Positions 7,230 to 16,075 of a DNA stretch of 64,000 bases are shown here, one piece after another. The notes beneath the pieces are model-generated. The model made no database searches. It was given only the letters and a program-made list of their open reading frames with translations, and was not told where the DNA came from. This DNA is from CAIQQQ01 sp040399685 (GTDB lineage Bacteria > Pseudomonadota > Alphaproteobacteria > Acetobacterales > Acetobacteraceae). The first letter of the stretch is position 1. Every line of letters starts with the position of its first letter. The translations under genes were made by a program, and so were the position numbers. The stretch spans positions 1 through 64,000 of the forward strand of contig JBBART010000007.1 of NCBI GenBank assembly GCA_040399685.1, read 5' to 3'.

Positions 7230-8804
7230 TTACACGGGGCGCACATTCCACGGATAGGGCGATACCCCCTGCAGCACCCCCGTGATGCTCCGGCGATAGG
7301 CGGTTTTGCCATACCACTGGCCCAGCGGCACAGTGCCAACCTCGCTCATCGTCAGCCGCGCCAGGTCGGCTGCTTTCGCCTTCTGTGCTGCCGAATCAGG
7401 CGCTTCGAGCCAGTCCTGCACGAGTTGTTCGGCCTGGGCATTCTCCCACCAGCCAAACCAACCATCCTTGCCCAGCCCCCGCACGAGCGAGGACGTGGCC
7501 GGCGTGGCGTAGGATATCGCTGAGCCAAAGGTGTGGAAAATGCTCCAGCCGCCTTTGTCCACCGGCTCGCGTGAGGCGCGGCGCTGCACAACAGTACCCC
7601 AGTCTGACTCGGCCAACTCAACGTTCATCCCCATCCGCTTGAGCAGATCGGCCGTGACAACGCCCATCGGATGGATCGCGGGGAAGTCGGTCGGGTTGAT
7701 GATCACCACCTTCTCACCGGCATATCCCGATTCCTTGAGCAGCTTCTTGGCGGCTTCAAGATCGCCCTTCATGAAGGTGCCGTTGTCTTGTGTTTCATAG
7801 ATGGTCTCGCAGGGAAACTGGCTCATGCAGATGCGCCAGAGCGAGGTGTCGTCGCCCATCGTCGCGCGCATGTAGTCTTCCTGATTCACCGCCATCAGCA
7901 CGGCGCGACGCACCTTGACGTTGTTGAACGGGGCCTGCAGGTGGTTCAGCCGCATCACCGACTCACGGCCCTGGGGGATATCGATCTGCAAGGCGATGTC
8001 TTTGTGGCGCCCAAGCTGCGGCAACAAATCGGGGATGGGCTGTTCCCACCAGTCGATTTCACCGTTTTGCAGCGCGGCGCTGGCGGTGGCGGGGTCGGTG
8101 ATGATCTTCCATTCGATCCGTGGAAAATGCGCCACCTTGCCGCCGGTGGCCCAGTCCGGTTTCTCCTGGCGCGGCACATAACCATCGAACCTCTCATACA
8201 CCACGCGACTGCCGGTGATGTATTCGTCGGCCTTGAAGCGGTAGGGACCGGAGCCCACCATATCCGTGATCTGCTTGAACGGATCGGTGCGGGCCAGGCG
8301 CTCTGGCATGATGAAGCCGGCCGAGCTATCTGCCTTGCCGATCGCCTCCAGCAGCAACGGGAACGGCTTGGTGAGGCGTATTTCAAGCGTACGGTCATCG
8401 AGGGCGACCCATTTGTCCACCACCTTGCCGAGCAGCAGGCCGAACGGCTCACGCTTGCAGAACCGCTCCAGGCTTGCCGCGCAATCGATGGCGCGCACCG
8501 GCGTGCCGTCGTGGAACTTCAACCCCTCGCGCAGTTTGATGCGCCAGACCCGCTTGTCATCCGAAACGGTATGCCCCTCTGCCATCTGCGGCTTCGGCAC
8601 GAAATCGGCAGCACACGAATACAACGTGTCAAACACATAATACCCGTGATTGCCCGTCACCGTCGCGGTGGTGAAAATCGGGTCAAGAAGGGTGAGGTTT
8701 GATTGCGGCACAAAGCGCAGGGTGGCGGTTTTGGCCGGTTGGGCGATCGCTGGCGTTGCAAGGAGTGCTGCTGGCAGTGCCTTGAGGAGCGTACGGCGGC
8801 GCAT
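7230..8804 (-). CDS. ABC transporter substrate-binding protein, dipeptide/opine type (SBP_bac_5)
   Basis: This 524-residue periplasmic binding protein belongs to the DppA/OppA family. The N-terminus MRRRTLLKALPAALLATP, ending in AIAQP, is an export signal that may use the Tat route. The mature protein has the family signatures FHDGTPV and GSGPYRF. It is transcribed away from the deacetylase-ABC operon that starts 247 bp to the right, which encodes its own binding protein, so it may supply the same membrane permease with a second specificity. The ligand is unknown. Confidence 0.88.
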   Translation of the reverse strand: MRRRTLLKALPAALLATPAIAQPAKTATLRFVPQSNLTLLDPIFTTATVTGNHGYYVFDTLYSCAADFVPKPQMAEGHTVSDDKRVWRIKLREGLKFHDGTPVRAIDCAASLERFCKREPFGLLLGKVVDKWVALDDRTLEIRLTKPFPLLLEAIGKADSSAGFIMPERLARTDPFKQITDMVGSGPYRFKADEYITGSRVVYERFDGYVPRQEKPDWATGGKVAHFPRIEWKIITDPATASAALQNGEIDWWEQPIPDLLPQLGRHKDIALQIDIPQGRESVMRLNHLQAPFNNVKVRRAVLMAVNQEDYMRATMGDDTSLWRICMSQFPCETIYETQDNGTFMKGDLEAAKKLLKESGYAGEKVVIINPTDFPAIHPMGVVTADLLKRMGMNVELAESDWGTVVQRRASREPVDKGGWSIFHTFGSAISYATPATSSLVRGLGKDGWFGWWENAQAEQLVQDWLEAPDSAAQKAKAADLARLTMSEVGTVPLGQWYGKTAYRRSITGVLQGVSPYPWNVRPV

Positions 8805-9019
8805 GACGGTTTTCCGTTCATTGTTATTGAGCCGACGCTAGGCCGACCTTGACACAAACATCAAGTGGGCCACCACCGGCAGTCGAGCGCGCCGAGACGG
8901 CCGACCCAACATGCCAGAGCACAATCGCTCGGTGTGGCGCTCTTGTCCGTGTCGAGCATGGGCATCCTGTTTTTTAAAGTTGCTCGAAGCAACCGGGCAT
9001 GCTTGCAATGTCTCCCTCC

Positions 9020-9038
9020 GCTTTTTGTGATCAAAAGC
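9020..9038. promoter_or_regulatory. Inverted repeat GCTTTT-N7-AAAAGC upstream of the deacetylase operon
   Basis: A 6-bp dyad with a 7-bp spacer lies about 13 bp before the start of the operon and just upstream of its TGGAGG ribosome-binding site. It could be an operator in the divergent region or a weak RNA hairpin. No regulator gene is nearby. Confidence 0.3.
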
Positions 9039-9050
9039 CTTGGAGGCTCA

Positions 9051-9986
9051 ATGATGGCCGACGATACCATGCTCGATCCGCTTCACCCGAAGGCACCGCC
9101 ATGGCTTTGGCCTGAGGCACGGTGGCGCGCCAATGTGGCACATGTTCGTGCCGGGCGTTCGCTAAAGCCTGCCAAATGGAAAGGCGGAGCGGATTTCGCC
9201 GTGGCGATTTCGTTTGATTCCGACCATGAAACCATTGAGTTACGCAACGGCGGCAACTCGTTCGGGCGGATGAGCCAGGGCCAGTATGGCGCGCGTGCCG
9301 GTATGCCGCGCATTCTCAGCATCCTCGCCCGCCACGACGTCAAGGCCAGCTTCTTCATGCCGGCGGTCGCCGCCCTGCTGAACGAGGCAGAGGTGAAATC
9401 GGTCGCCGATGGCGGCCATGAGATCGGTATTCACAGCTGGATTCATGAAACCAATGGCGGCCTGGGACTGGATGTCGAGCGGGACCTGACCTTGCGGGCA
9501 CGCGATGTGCTGGAACAGCTCAGCGGCACCAGGCCGGTGGGCATGCGCACCGCGTCTTGGGATTTTAGCCCATGGACGTTGCAGATCGTGCGCGAAATGG
9601 GGCTGCTCTACGACTCATCGCTGATGGCCGACGATGAGCCGTATGAGTTGCTGGACAAAGGCGAGCCCACCGGCATCGTGGAACTTCCGGTCGAGTGGAT
9701 CCGCGACGATGCGGTGTATTTCAATATGGACCGTGGCGGCGCCACCCGCCCCTATGGCGGGCCAGACATGGTGTTTTCCATTTTCCGCCGCGAGTTGATG
9801 GCAGCCGTGGCCGAAGGCGGCCTGTTTCAGTTGACGATGCACCCGCACCATATCGGGCATCGTTCGCGGGTCTGGATTTTGGACGAGATCATTGCCGCCG
9901 CCAAACAGGCCGGCAATGGCTGGTTCGCCACCCATGCCGAGATCGCCGCCTATTGCGCCGCCGAAGCAGGATTGTCGCCAGCATGA
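9051..9986 (+). CDS. CE4/NodB-fold polysaccharide deacetylase-like amidohydrolase
   Basis: This 311-residue metal-dependent deacetylase has D56 and D58 in SFDSDHE and H123, H128 and H132 in GGHEIGIHSWIHE. The SFDxDxE form is shared with HpPgdA, PuuE-type allantoinases and cyclic-imide hydrolases, which act on small amides as well as sugars. There is no signal peptide, so it should act in the cytoplasm, which argues for a small imported substrate rather than wall polysaccharide. The start follows a TGGAGG ribosome-binding site. Its stop overlaps the start of the binding-protein gene (ATGA), placing it first in the transporter operon. Confidence 0.8.
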   Translation: MMADDTMLDPLHPKAPPWLWPEARWRANVAHVRAGRSLKPAKWKGGADFAVAISFDSDHETIELRNGGNSFGRMSQGQYGARAGMPRILSILARHDVKASFFMPAVAALLNEAEVKSVADGGHEIGIHSWIHETNGGLGLDVERDLTLRARDVLEQLSGTRPVGMRTASWDFSPWTLQIVREMGLLYDSSLMADDEPYELLDKGEPTGIVELPVEWIRDDAVYFNMDRGGATRPYGGPDMVFSIFRRELMAAVAEGGLFQLTMHPHHIGHRSRVWILDEIIAAAKQAGNGWFATHAEIAAYCAAEAGLSPA

Positions 9987-11497
9987 GAAAACACCACGCC
10001 ATGCAATTGCTGACCAAACTGGCGACTGCGGCCGCACTCTGCGCCATTCTTGTCGCCCCCTCCCTGGCGCAGGCGGCCAAAGACCTGCTGACCATCGACG
10101 CACCGAACGATGCCGCCACGCTCGATCCCCAACTGCAATGGGACACCGACAGCTACGGCGTCTACCGCAATATCTTCGACAATCTGGTCACCCGCGACGG
10201 CACCGGCACGATTGTGCCGCAGATCGCCACCGCCTGGCGCAACATCGATGACACCCACGTGGTCTTCGATCTGCGCAGTGATGTCACATTCCAGGACGGC
10301 ACGCCCCTGACCGCCGATGATGTGGTGTTCAGCATCAAACGCATCACCAACCCGGCGCTGAACAGCGCGCAGCTTTCGCAATTCGACCAGATCATCGACG
10401 CCACGGCCGAGAGCCCGACGCGGGTTCTGCTGACCACAAAGGCGCCATACCCGGTGCTGCTGGCACAGCTGGTCAAGCTGTCGATCGTGCCAAAGGCGTA
10501 TGTCGAGCGGGTCGGCAATCAGGAATTCAACGTCAGGCCCATCGGCAGCGGCCCGTATCGTGTGCGCGAGTGGCAAAAGGGCGTGCAGGTGGTGCTGGAC
10601 GCCAACGCCACCTATTGGCGCGGCACACCACCGTTCAAGACCGTCATCTTCCGCGCCGTGCCGGATGTCTCCACCCGGATCGCCGACCTGAAATCCGGCC
10701 GTGCCGACCTGATCCGTCTGATGCCACCCGATGAAGCGGTGGCGCTTAAAAGCAATGCCGCGCTCACGGTGCTGACGGTGCCCACCGAGCGGGTGGGCTA
10801 TATGTTCATCAACGCCCAGGCCGGGGTGACGGCAGACCCGAAGGTGCGCAAGGCGATTGCCTATGGCATCGACAAGCAAGGCATCATCGACGCGCTGTTG
10901 CAGGGCTTCGGCAAACCGGTCGGCAGCATCGGGGCAGAGCCGATCTTCGGCTATCTGCCCGACATCGCAGGCTATCCCTACGACCCCGCGAAGGCGCGTG
11001 CGCTCATCAAGGAGGCGGGAGCGGAAGGCAAGGAACTCACCTTCCTGACATCGCCGGCGTATGACCGCCGCATCGTCGAGGCGATTCAGCAGATGGTGAA
11101 CGATATCGGGCTGAAAGTGAACATCACCATGCTCGACCAGGCCAGTTTCCTGCGCCGCCGACAGGGAACGCCGAATGATGCCGGCAATCTGGCCATCGGC
11201 GTCTGGTCCTGCGCCTGCCAGGATGCCGACGGCATCATCTTCCCGCTGTTTCGCACGGGCAGCTCGTGGTCGAAATACTCCAACGCGGCGTTCGATACTG
11301 CGGTGGATGCCGCCCGCAGCACGCTTGATACAGGCAAGCGACTGGCAAATTACCGCACCGCCTATGACATTCTGCGCGAGGATGTACCGGGGCTGGGGCT
11401 CTACCAATCCTATGCCTTCTACGCCGCACGCAAGGAATTGCAGTGGCAGCCGACACCGAACGAAGCGTTGTTCGTCATGGACATGCGCTGGAAGTGA
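9983..11497 (+). CDS. ABC transporter substrate-binding protein, dipeptide type
   Basis: This 504-residue DppA/OppA-family periplasmic protein has a Sec signal (TKLATAAALCAILVAP, cleavage after LAQA). Family blocks include FQDGTPLTADDVVFS and GSGPYRVREWQKG. The start overlaps the deacetylase stop; a second ATG at 10001 is a plausible alternative and leaves the signal peptide intact. The permease genes follow after a short gap, so this is the cognate binding protein of the operon. Ligand not identifiable from sequence. Confidence 0.88.
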   Translation: MRKHHAMQLLTKLATAAALCAILVAPSLAQAAKDLLTIDAPNDAATLDPQLQWDTDSYGVYRNIFDNLVTRDGTGTIVPQIATAWRNIDDTHVVFDLRSDVTFQDGTPLTADDVVFSIKRITNPALNSAQLSQFDQIIDATAESPTRVLLTTKAPYPVLLAQLVKLSIVPKAYVERVGNQEFNVRPIGSGPYRVREWQKGVQVVLDANATYWRGTPPFKTVIFRAVPDVSTRIADLKSGRADLIRLMPPDEAVALKSNAALTVLTVPTERVGYMFINAQAGVTADPKVRKAIAYGIDKQGIIDALLQGFGKPVGSIGAEPIFGYLPDIAGYPYDPAKARALIKEAGAEGKELTFLTSPAYDRRIVEAIQQMVNDIGLKVNITMLDQASFLRRRQGTPNDAGNLAIGVWSCACQDADGIIFPLFRTGSSWSKYSNAAFDTAVDAARSTLDTGKRLANYRTAYDILREDVPGLGLYQSYAFYAARKELQWQPTPNEALFVMDMRWK

Positions 11498-11519
11498 AAA
11501 TCAGGAGGGCTGGCCGCTA

Positions 11520-12440
11520 ATGCTGCGCTATGCCCTCGGGAGGCTGTTGCAGTCGGTGGTGGCGGTGTTTGGTGTGCTCACGATTGTGTTCGTGGTGATG
11601 CGCTTTGCGGGCGATCCAACCTTGCTGCTGATGCCGGAAGGCGCCTCGCAGGAGGCGATTGACGCACTGCGCCACAGCCTCGGCTTCGATCGGCCCATAC
11701 TCGTGCAATACCTCGATTATCTCGGCAATCTGGCGCGGTTGGATTTTGGCGTGTCGGTGGTCCAGCACATACCGGTGCTGGACATCGTGGCAGCGCGGCT
11801 GCCTTACACGCTTGAGCTTGCAACCGGCGCGTTGCTGGTGGCCATCGGTCTGGGGCTACCGGCGGGTGTGGCGATGGCGATGGGGCGTGGTGGCTGGCTG
11901 GAATCCCTGCTCGGCACGGCCGTGCTGGCGGGGCAGAGCATGCCGACATTTCTCTCCGGCGTTTTGCTGATCGCGGTCTTTGGAGTGTGGCTCGGCTGGC
12001 TGCCCACCTCCGGCGCCGACGATCTGTCCGCCCTGGTCTTGCCGGCGCTGTGCCTGGGGGCGCTCTCGATGTCCACCTTCGCCCGGGTGGCGCGGATTGC
12101 GATGATCGACGAGTTGGGGCGCGATTATGTGCGCGCGGCCAGGGCGCGCGGCATGTCGCGGTTGTCGGCGGTGCTGCGCCATGTGCTGCGCAATGCGGCG
12201 ATTCCGGTTGTGACGATCGCAGCGCTGGAGATTGGCAATCTGCTGGCGGGGTCGGTGATCGTGGAGACGGTGTTCGCCTGGCCCGGCATCGGCCAGCTTG
12301 CCATTCAGTCGATCCAGTCACGGGATTTCCTGATTGTGCAGATGATCGTGTTGCTCACCTCGGTGATCTACGTGCTCACCAGCCTGCTGGCCGATGTGCT
12401 GTATGGCGTGCTCGACCCACGTATCCGGCTGGCCCGATGA
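11520..12440 (+). CDS. ABC transporter permease, DppB-like
   Basis: This 306-residue inner-membrane permease has about six membrane segments and the N-terminal block typical of DppB/OppB (YALGRLLQSVVAVFGVLTIV). The EAA loop that contacts the ATPases is visible as YVRAARARGMSRLSAVLRHV. An AGGAGGG ribosome-binding site precedes the start. Its stop overlaps the start of the second permease gene by 4 bp, so the two subunits should be made in equal amounts. Confidence 0.9.
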   Translation: MLRYALGRLLQSVVAVFGVLTIVFVVMRFAGDPTLLLMPEGASQEAIDALRHSLGFDRPILVQYLDYLGNLARLDFGVSVVQHIPVLDIVAARLPYTLELATGALLVAIGLGLPAGVAMAMGRGGWLESLLGTAVLAGQSMPTFLSGVLLIAVFGVWLGWLPTSGADDLSALVLPALCLGALSMSTFARVARIAMIDELGRDYVRAARARGMSRLSAVLRHVLRNAAIPVVTIAALEIGNLLAGSVIVETVFAWPGIGQLAIQSIQSRDFLIVQMIVLLTSVIYVLTSLLADVLYGVLDPRIRLAR

Positions 12441-13273
12441 GACGGCGCATTCACCCCGGCTTGGCATTGGTGGCGGCGGTGTTGCTGCTGATCGTGGCTG
12501 TGGCCCTGTTCGCGCCGTGGCTGGCCCCAGCCGATCCAACGCGGCAATCGTTGTTGCTGCGGCTGAAGCCGCCGGGCACGCAGACGGCGGCTGGCCAAAT
12601 GTTCTGGCTCGGCACGGACGATCTGGGCCGAGATCTGCTGTCACGCGTCATCTTCGGCGCCCGCGCGTCGCTGGCGGTGGCGTTGCTGTCGGTGATGGTC
12701 TCGGGCGTGGTGGGCATCACCCTGGGCATGCTGGCCGGCTGGTTTCGGGGGTGGGTGGAAACCGTTTTGATGCGATTTGTCGACATCATGCTGTCCATCC
12801 CAGCCATCTTGTTGGCTGTTCTGACCGTGGCCGTGCTGGGGCCGGGATTTGGCAAGTTGATTCTGGTGCTCGCCCTCACGCGCTGGTCGCGGTACGCCCG
12901 CGTTGCCTATGCGCAAACATTGCAGGTGGCGGGCCTGCCCTACATCAAGGCCTCCGAATTGGCCGGCGCGCGCACCGCCCGCATTCTGTGGCGCCACATC
13001 CTGCCCAATATCGCCGGGCCGTTGCTGGTGGTGGCAACAATCGAATTCGGCCTGATGATTCTGTTCGAGGCCAGCCTGTCGTTCCTCGGCCTTGGCATTC
13101 AGCCGCCGGCGCCCAGCTGGGGGTCGATGATGAGTGTCGGCCGGGCCTATGTGGAGCGGGCCTGGTGGATCGTGGCATTTCCCGGTGCCGCGCTGTTCGT
13201 GCTGGTGTTCTGCGTCAATATTTTGGGCGATGTCCTGCGGGATAGACTGGATCCAAAATCCACCCTGCGTTGA
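12437..13273 (+). CDS. ABC transporter permease, DppC-like
   Basis: This 278-residue partner permease has an N-terminal membrane anchor, the GTDDLGRDLLSRVIFGAR block that is diagnostic of DppC/OppC, and the EAA loop (YIKASELAGARTARILWRHI). It starts within the stop of the DppB-like gene (ATGA). Together the two form the channel of a dipeptide/opine/nickel-type importer. Confidence 0.9.
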   Translation: MRRRIHPGLALVAAVLLLIVAVALFAPWLAPADPTRQSLLLRLKPPGTQTAAGQMFWLGTDDLGRDLLSRVIFGARASLAVALLSVMVSGVVGITLGMLAGWFRGWVETVLMRFVDIMLSIPAILLAVLTVAVLGPGFGKLILVLALTRWSRYARVAYAQTLQVAGLPYIKASELAGARTARILWRHILPNIAGPLLVVATIEFGLMILFEASLSFLGLGIQPPAPSWGSMMSVGRAYVERAWWIVAFPGAALFVLVFCVNILGDVLRDRLDPKSTLR

Positions 13274-13281
13274 GGTAAGTC

Positions 13282-14076
13282 ATGGAATTCACGGATAAGA
13301 TCGTCGTCATCACGGGTGCGGCCGGAATTTTCGGCCGCCGGATTGCCGCCTATTTCGCCCGTGAGGGCGCGCTGTTGTGTTTGTCGGACATCCGGATGGA
13401 TGCGCTGCAAAACACCGTCGATGAACTGCAACTGGACCCTGCGCGCATTCTGCTCCACGTCACCGAACTGACCGACGAAGCCTCGATCGCCGATCTCTCG
13501 GCGCAGTTGCAGGCAAAATGGACGGCGCCAGATCTCGTCATCAACAATGCCGGGCTCTATCCGAAATTCTCCCTGCTGACGATGACGGCTGCCGAGTGGG
13601 ACCTGATTTTCGACGTCAATCTGCGCGCGCCCTTTCTGGTCACGCGCGAAATGGCGAAGTTGATGATCGCGGCAGGCCGCAAGGGCTCCATTGTCAACAT
13701 CTCCTCGGGTGCGGCGCGGCAGATGCGCAATGGATCGGTCCCGTATTGCACCTCGAAAGCCGCCCTCGAAAGGCTCTCCAAGGGTTTCGCGCTGGAACTG
13801 GCCGCGTATGGCATTCGCGTCAATGTGGTGGAGCCTGGCTTCGCACCCGGCTCGGAGGTCAGCGCCCTGAGCGAGGATTACGTGGCGCGCATGGCCGCCC
13901 GCATCCCGCTCGGCCGCACCAGCGGGCCTGAGGACGCCCCGGCCGCCATTGCCTTCCTGGCGTCTGAAAAGGGCGGGTTCATCACTGGGGCAGTGCTGTC
14001 CGTCGATGGTGGCAACTCGATCGGCACCTTCGAGAGCGGCGAACTGGGCGTAACACCCGGTATAGCGGTGCGATGA
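13282..14076 (+). CDS. SDR-family oxidoreductase
   Basis: This 264-residue short-chain dehydrogenase has VNISSGAARQ for the catalytic serine and YCTSKAA for the YxxxK pair. The nucleotide-binding turn reads TGAAGIFG rather than the common TGxxxGIG, a variant worth noting. NNAG is intact. It is sandwiched inside the transporter operon, 8 bp after the permease and overlapping the first ATPase gene by 4 bp (ATGA). It therefore probably acts on the imported compound or its deacylated product. Substrate unknown. Confidence 0.85.
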   Translation: MEFTDKIVVITGAAGIFGRRIAAYFAREGALLCLSDIRMDALQNTVDELQLDPARILLHVTELTDEASIADLSAQLQAKWTAPDLVINNAGLYPKFSLLTMTAAEWDLIFDVNLRAPFLVTREMAKLMIAAGRKGSIVNISSGAARQMRNGSVPYCTSKAALERLSKGFALELAAYGIRVNVVEPGFAPGSEVSALSEDYVARMAARIPLGRTSGPEDAPAAIAFLASEKGGFITGAVLSVDGGNSIGTFESGELGVTPGIAVR

Positions 14077-15059
14077 TCACTGGTGGTCTGGATGTCGCCG
14101 GACTGACGATTGCCATCGACGGCGTGGCCGTCGTCGATGGCCTCTCGTTTCAGGTGCGCCCCGGCGAGGTTGTGGCCCTGGTGGGTGAATCAGGCTGCGG
14201 CAAATCCTTGACCGCCTTGGCATTGCTCGGCCTGCTGCCGACATCGGCGCGCATGGTGGCCGGTGAGGTGCGTCTGTCCGGCCGGCGGATCAGTGGTTTG
14301 GCCGAGAGCGCCTTGCGCAAAATCCGAGGCCGGGCGCTGTCGATTATCTTCCAGGAGCCCAGCTCGGCTCTGGACCCGCTTTCGACGATCGGCGCGCATA
14401 TTTCCCAGGCCTATCGCCTGCACCACAAGGTAAGTGCCGCCGACGCCCAGGCGCGGGCGTTGGCGATGCTGACAAGCGTGGGCATCCCCGATCCTGCGCG
14501 GCGCATGCTGCAATACCCGTTCGAACTGTCCGGCGGCATGTGCCAGCGCGTCATGATCGCGATGGCATTGATCAACAACCCATCCGTGCTGGTCGCCGAT
14601 GAGCCGACAACGGCGCTGGATGTCACCATCCAGGCACAGATTCTGGACCTGATGAAGGCCCTGGTGGCGGAGCGCGGCACCGGCATTGTGCTCATCACCC
14701 ACGACATGGGGGTGGTGGCCGATATCGCTGACCGGGTGGCGGTGATGTATGCCGGGCGGATTGTCGAAATCGCGCCGGTCGCAGCACTTTTTGCAAGTCC
14801 CCAGCATCCCTACACGGGCTTGCTGCTGGCCAGCGTGCCGCATGCCGATGTGGCGGCGAAGGCGGCCTTGCCCACCATCGAGGGCCGCGTGCCGTCGCCA
14901 CGCCAATTTGGCTCCGGCTGCCGTTTCGCAGACCGCTGCCCGCGTGCTGAACCGGCCTGTGCGCAAGAGGTGCCACCGTTGCACGCCACAGCGGAGGGAC
15001 ATCTGGTGGCATGCTTTCACCCAGGATCACCGCCCGGCCTGAGGACGATGCAGACATGA
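14073..15059 (+). CDS. ABC transporter ATP-binding protein, DppD-like
   Basis: This 328-residue ATPase has Walker A GESGCGKS near residue 37, signature LSGGMCQRVMIAMAL, and Walker B VLVADEPTTALD. The C-terminal oligopeptide/dipeptide extension carries the cysteine-rich FADRCPRAEPAC motif that binds a [4Fe-4S] cluster in some relatives. It overlaps both neighbours by 4 bp. It should pair with the next gene to power the DppBC-like channel. Confidence 0.9.
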   Translation: MITGGLDVAGLTIAIDGVAVVDGLSFQVRPGEVVALVGESGCGKSLTALALLGLLPTSARMVAGEVRLSGRRISGLAESALRKIRGRALSIIFQEPSSALDPLSTIGAHISQAYRLHHKVSAADAQARALAMLTSVGIPDPARRMLQYPFELSGGMCQRVMIAMALINNPSVLVADEPTTALDVTIQAQILDLMKALVAERGTGIVLITHDMGVVADIADRVAVMYAGRIVEIAPVAALFASPQHPYTGLLLASVPHADVAAKAALPTIEGRVPSPRQFGSGCRFADRCPRAEPACAQEVPPLHATAEGHLVACFHPGSPPGLRTMQT

Positions 15060-16042
15060 TCGTGCCCCAACTGCCCACGCCGGTGCTGGAATTGCGGGAT
15101 GTCGCGGTGCATTTCGCCGGTCGGGCCGGCCTGTTCAGCGCCGCGCCGCCACCGGTGCGGGCGGTGGATGGCATTGATCTGGATATTCAGCCGGGCGAGA
15201 CCGTCGGGCTTGTGGGCGAATCCGGCTGCGGGAAATCAACCCTTTCCAACGCCATTGTCGGGCTGCTGCCGGCGACGCGTGGCACCATCCGGCTGCACGG
15301 CCAGGACATCACGGGCGCCAGCCCAGCGAAACTGCGCCAGATCCGCCAGCATGTGCAGATGATCTTTCAGGACCCGTTGCTGTCGCTCGACCCGCGGGCC
15401 ACCATCGGCGCAGCCATTGCCGAGCCGTTGGAAGTGCAGGCCGGGCTGCGCGGACAGGCCTTGCGGGCACGGGTTGCCGAATTGCTCGAACAGGTCGGCC
15501 TCGCCGGTGACGACGCCACGCGCTATCCGCACCAGATGTCCGGCGGCCAGCGCCAGCGGGTGGCGATTGCGCGTGCCCTGGCGTTGCAGCCATCGCTGGT
15601 GGTGTGTGACGAGCCTGTCTCGGCGCTGGATGTCTCGGTTCGGGCACAGATTCTCAATCTGCTTATCGCGCTCCAACGCCGCACCGGCGTGGCGTATCTG
15701 TTCGTGTCGCACGATCTGGCAGTTGTGCGACATATCTGCGATCGGGTGGCGGTGATGTATCTCGGCCGTATCGTCGAACAGGCCCCACGCGACCTGTTCT
15801 TTGCCGGACCAAAGCATCCCTATTCCCGCGCTCTGATGTCGGCTGTTCTGGAAGCCGATCCGGTGGTGCAGCGCGGCCGGCAGCGGATTGTGTTGCAGGG
15901 CGAATTGCCGAGCCCCTCCGACATACCACCGGGCTGCAGCTTTCACGGCCGCTGCCCGGTTGCCACCGCCATCTGTTCCATCGAACGCCCCGTCCTGACG
16001 CCGCGAGCCGATGGGGGGCTGGTGGCGTGTCACCACGCCTAG
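15056..16042 (+). CDS. ABC transporter ATP-binding protein, DppF-like
   Basis: This 328-residue ATPase has Walker A GESGCGKST near residue 55, signature MSGGQRQRVAIARAL, Walker B LVVCDEPVSALD and H-loop VSHDLAVV. The C-terminal FHGRCPVATAIC motif again matches the dipeptide/oligopeptide group. The start is the ATG overlapping the previous stop; a longer reading begins inside the upstream gene and lacks homology. It is the last gene of the operon 9051-16042. Confidence 0.9.
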   Translation: MIVPQLPTPVLELRDVAVHFAGRAGLFSAAPPPVRAVDGIDLDIQPGETVGLVGESGCGKSTLSNAIVGLLPATRGTIRLHGQDITGASPAKLRQIRQHVQMIFQDPLLSLDPRATIGAAIAEPLEVQAGLRGQALRARVAELLEQVGLAGDDATRYPHQMSGGQRQRVAIARALALQPSLVVCDEPVSALDVSVRAQILNLLIALQRRTGVAYLFVSHDLAVVRHICDRVAVMYLGRIVEQAPRDLFFAGPKHPYSRALMSAVLEADPVVQRGRQRIVLQGELPSPSDIPPGCSFHGRCPVATAICSIERPVLTPRADGGLVACHHA

Positions 16043-16075
16043 ATACAGGCTGCCCCCCGACGCCTGGTGTCTGGA

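Noticed and set aside
9950..11407. 485-codon frame opposite the binding protein
   Set aside because: Antisense shadow; the plus strand encodes a complete binding protein with signal peptide.
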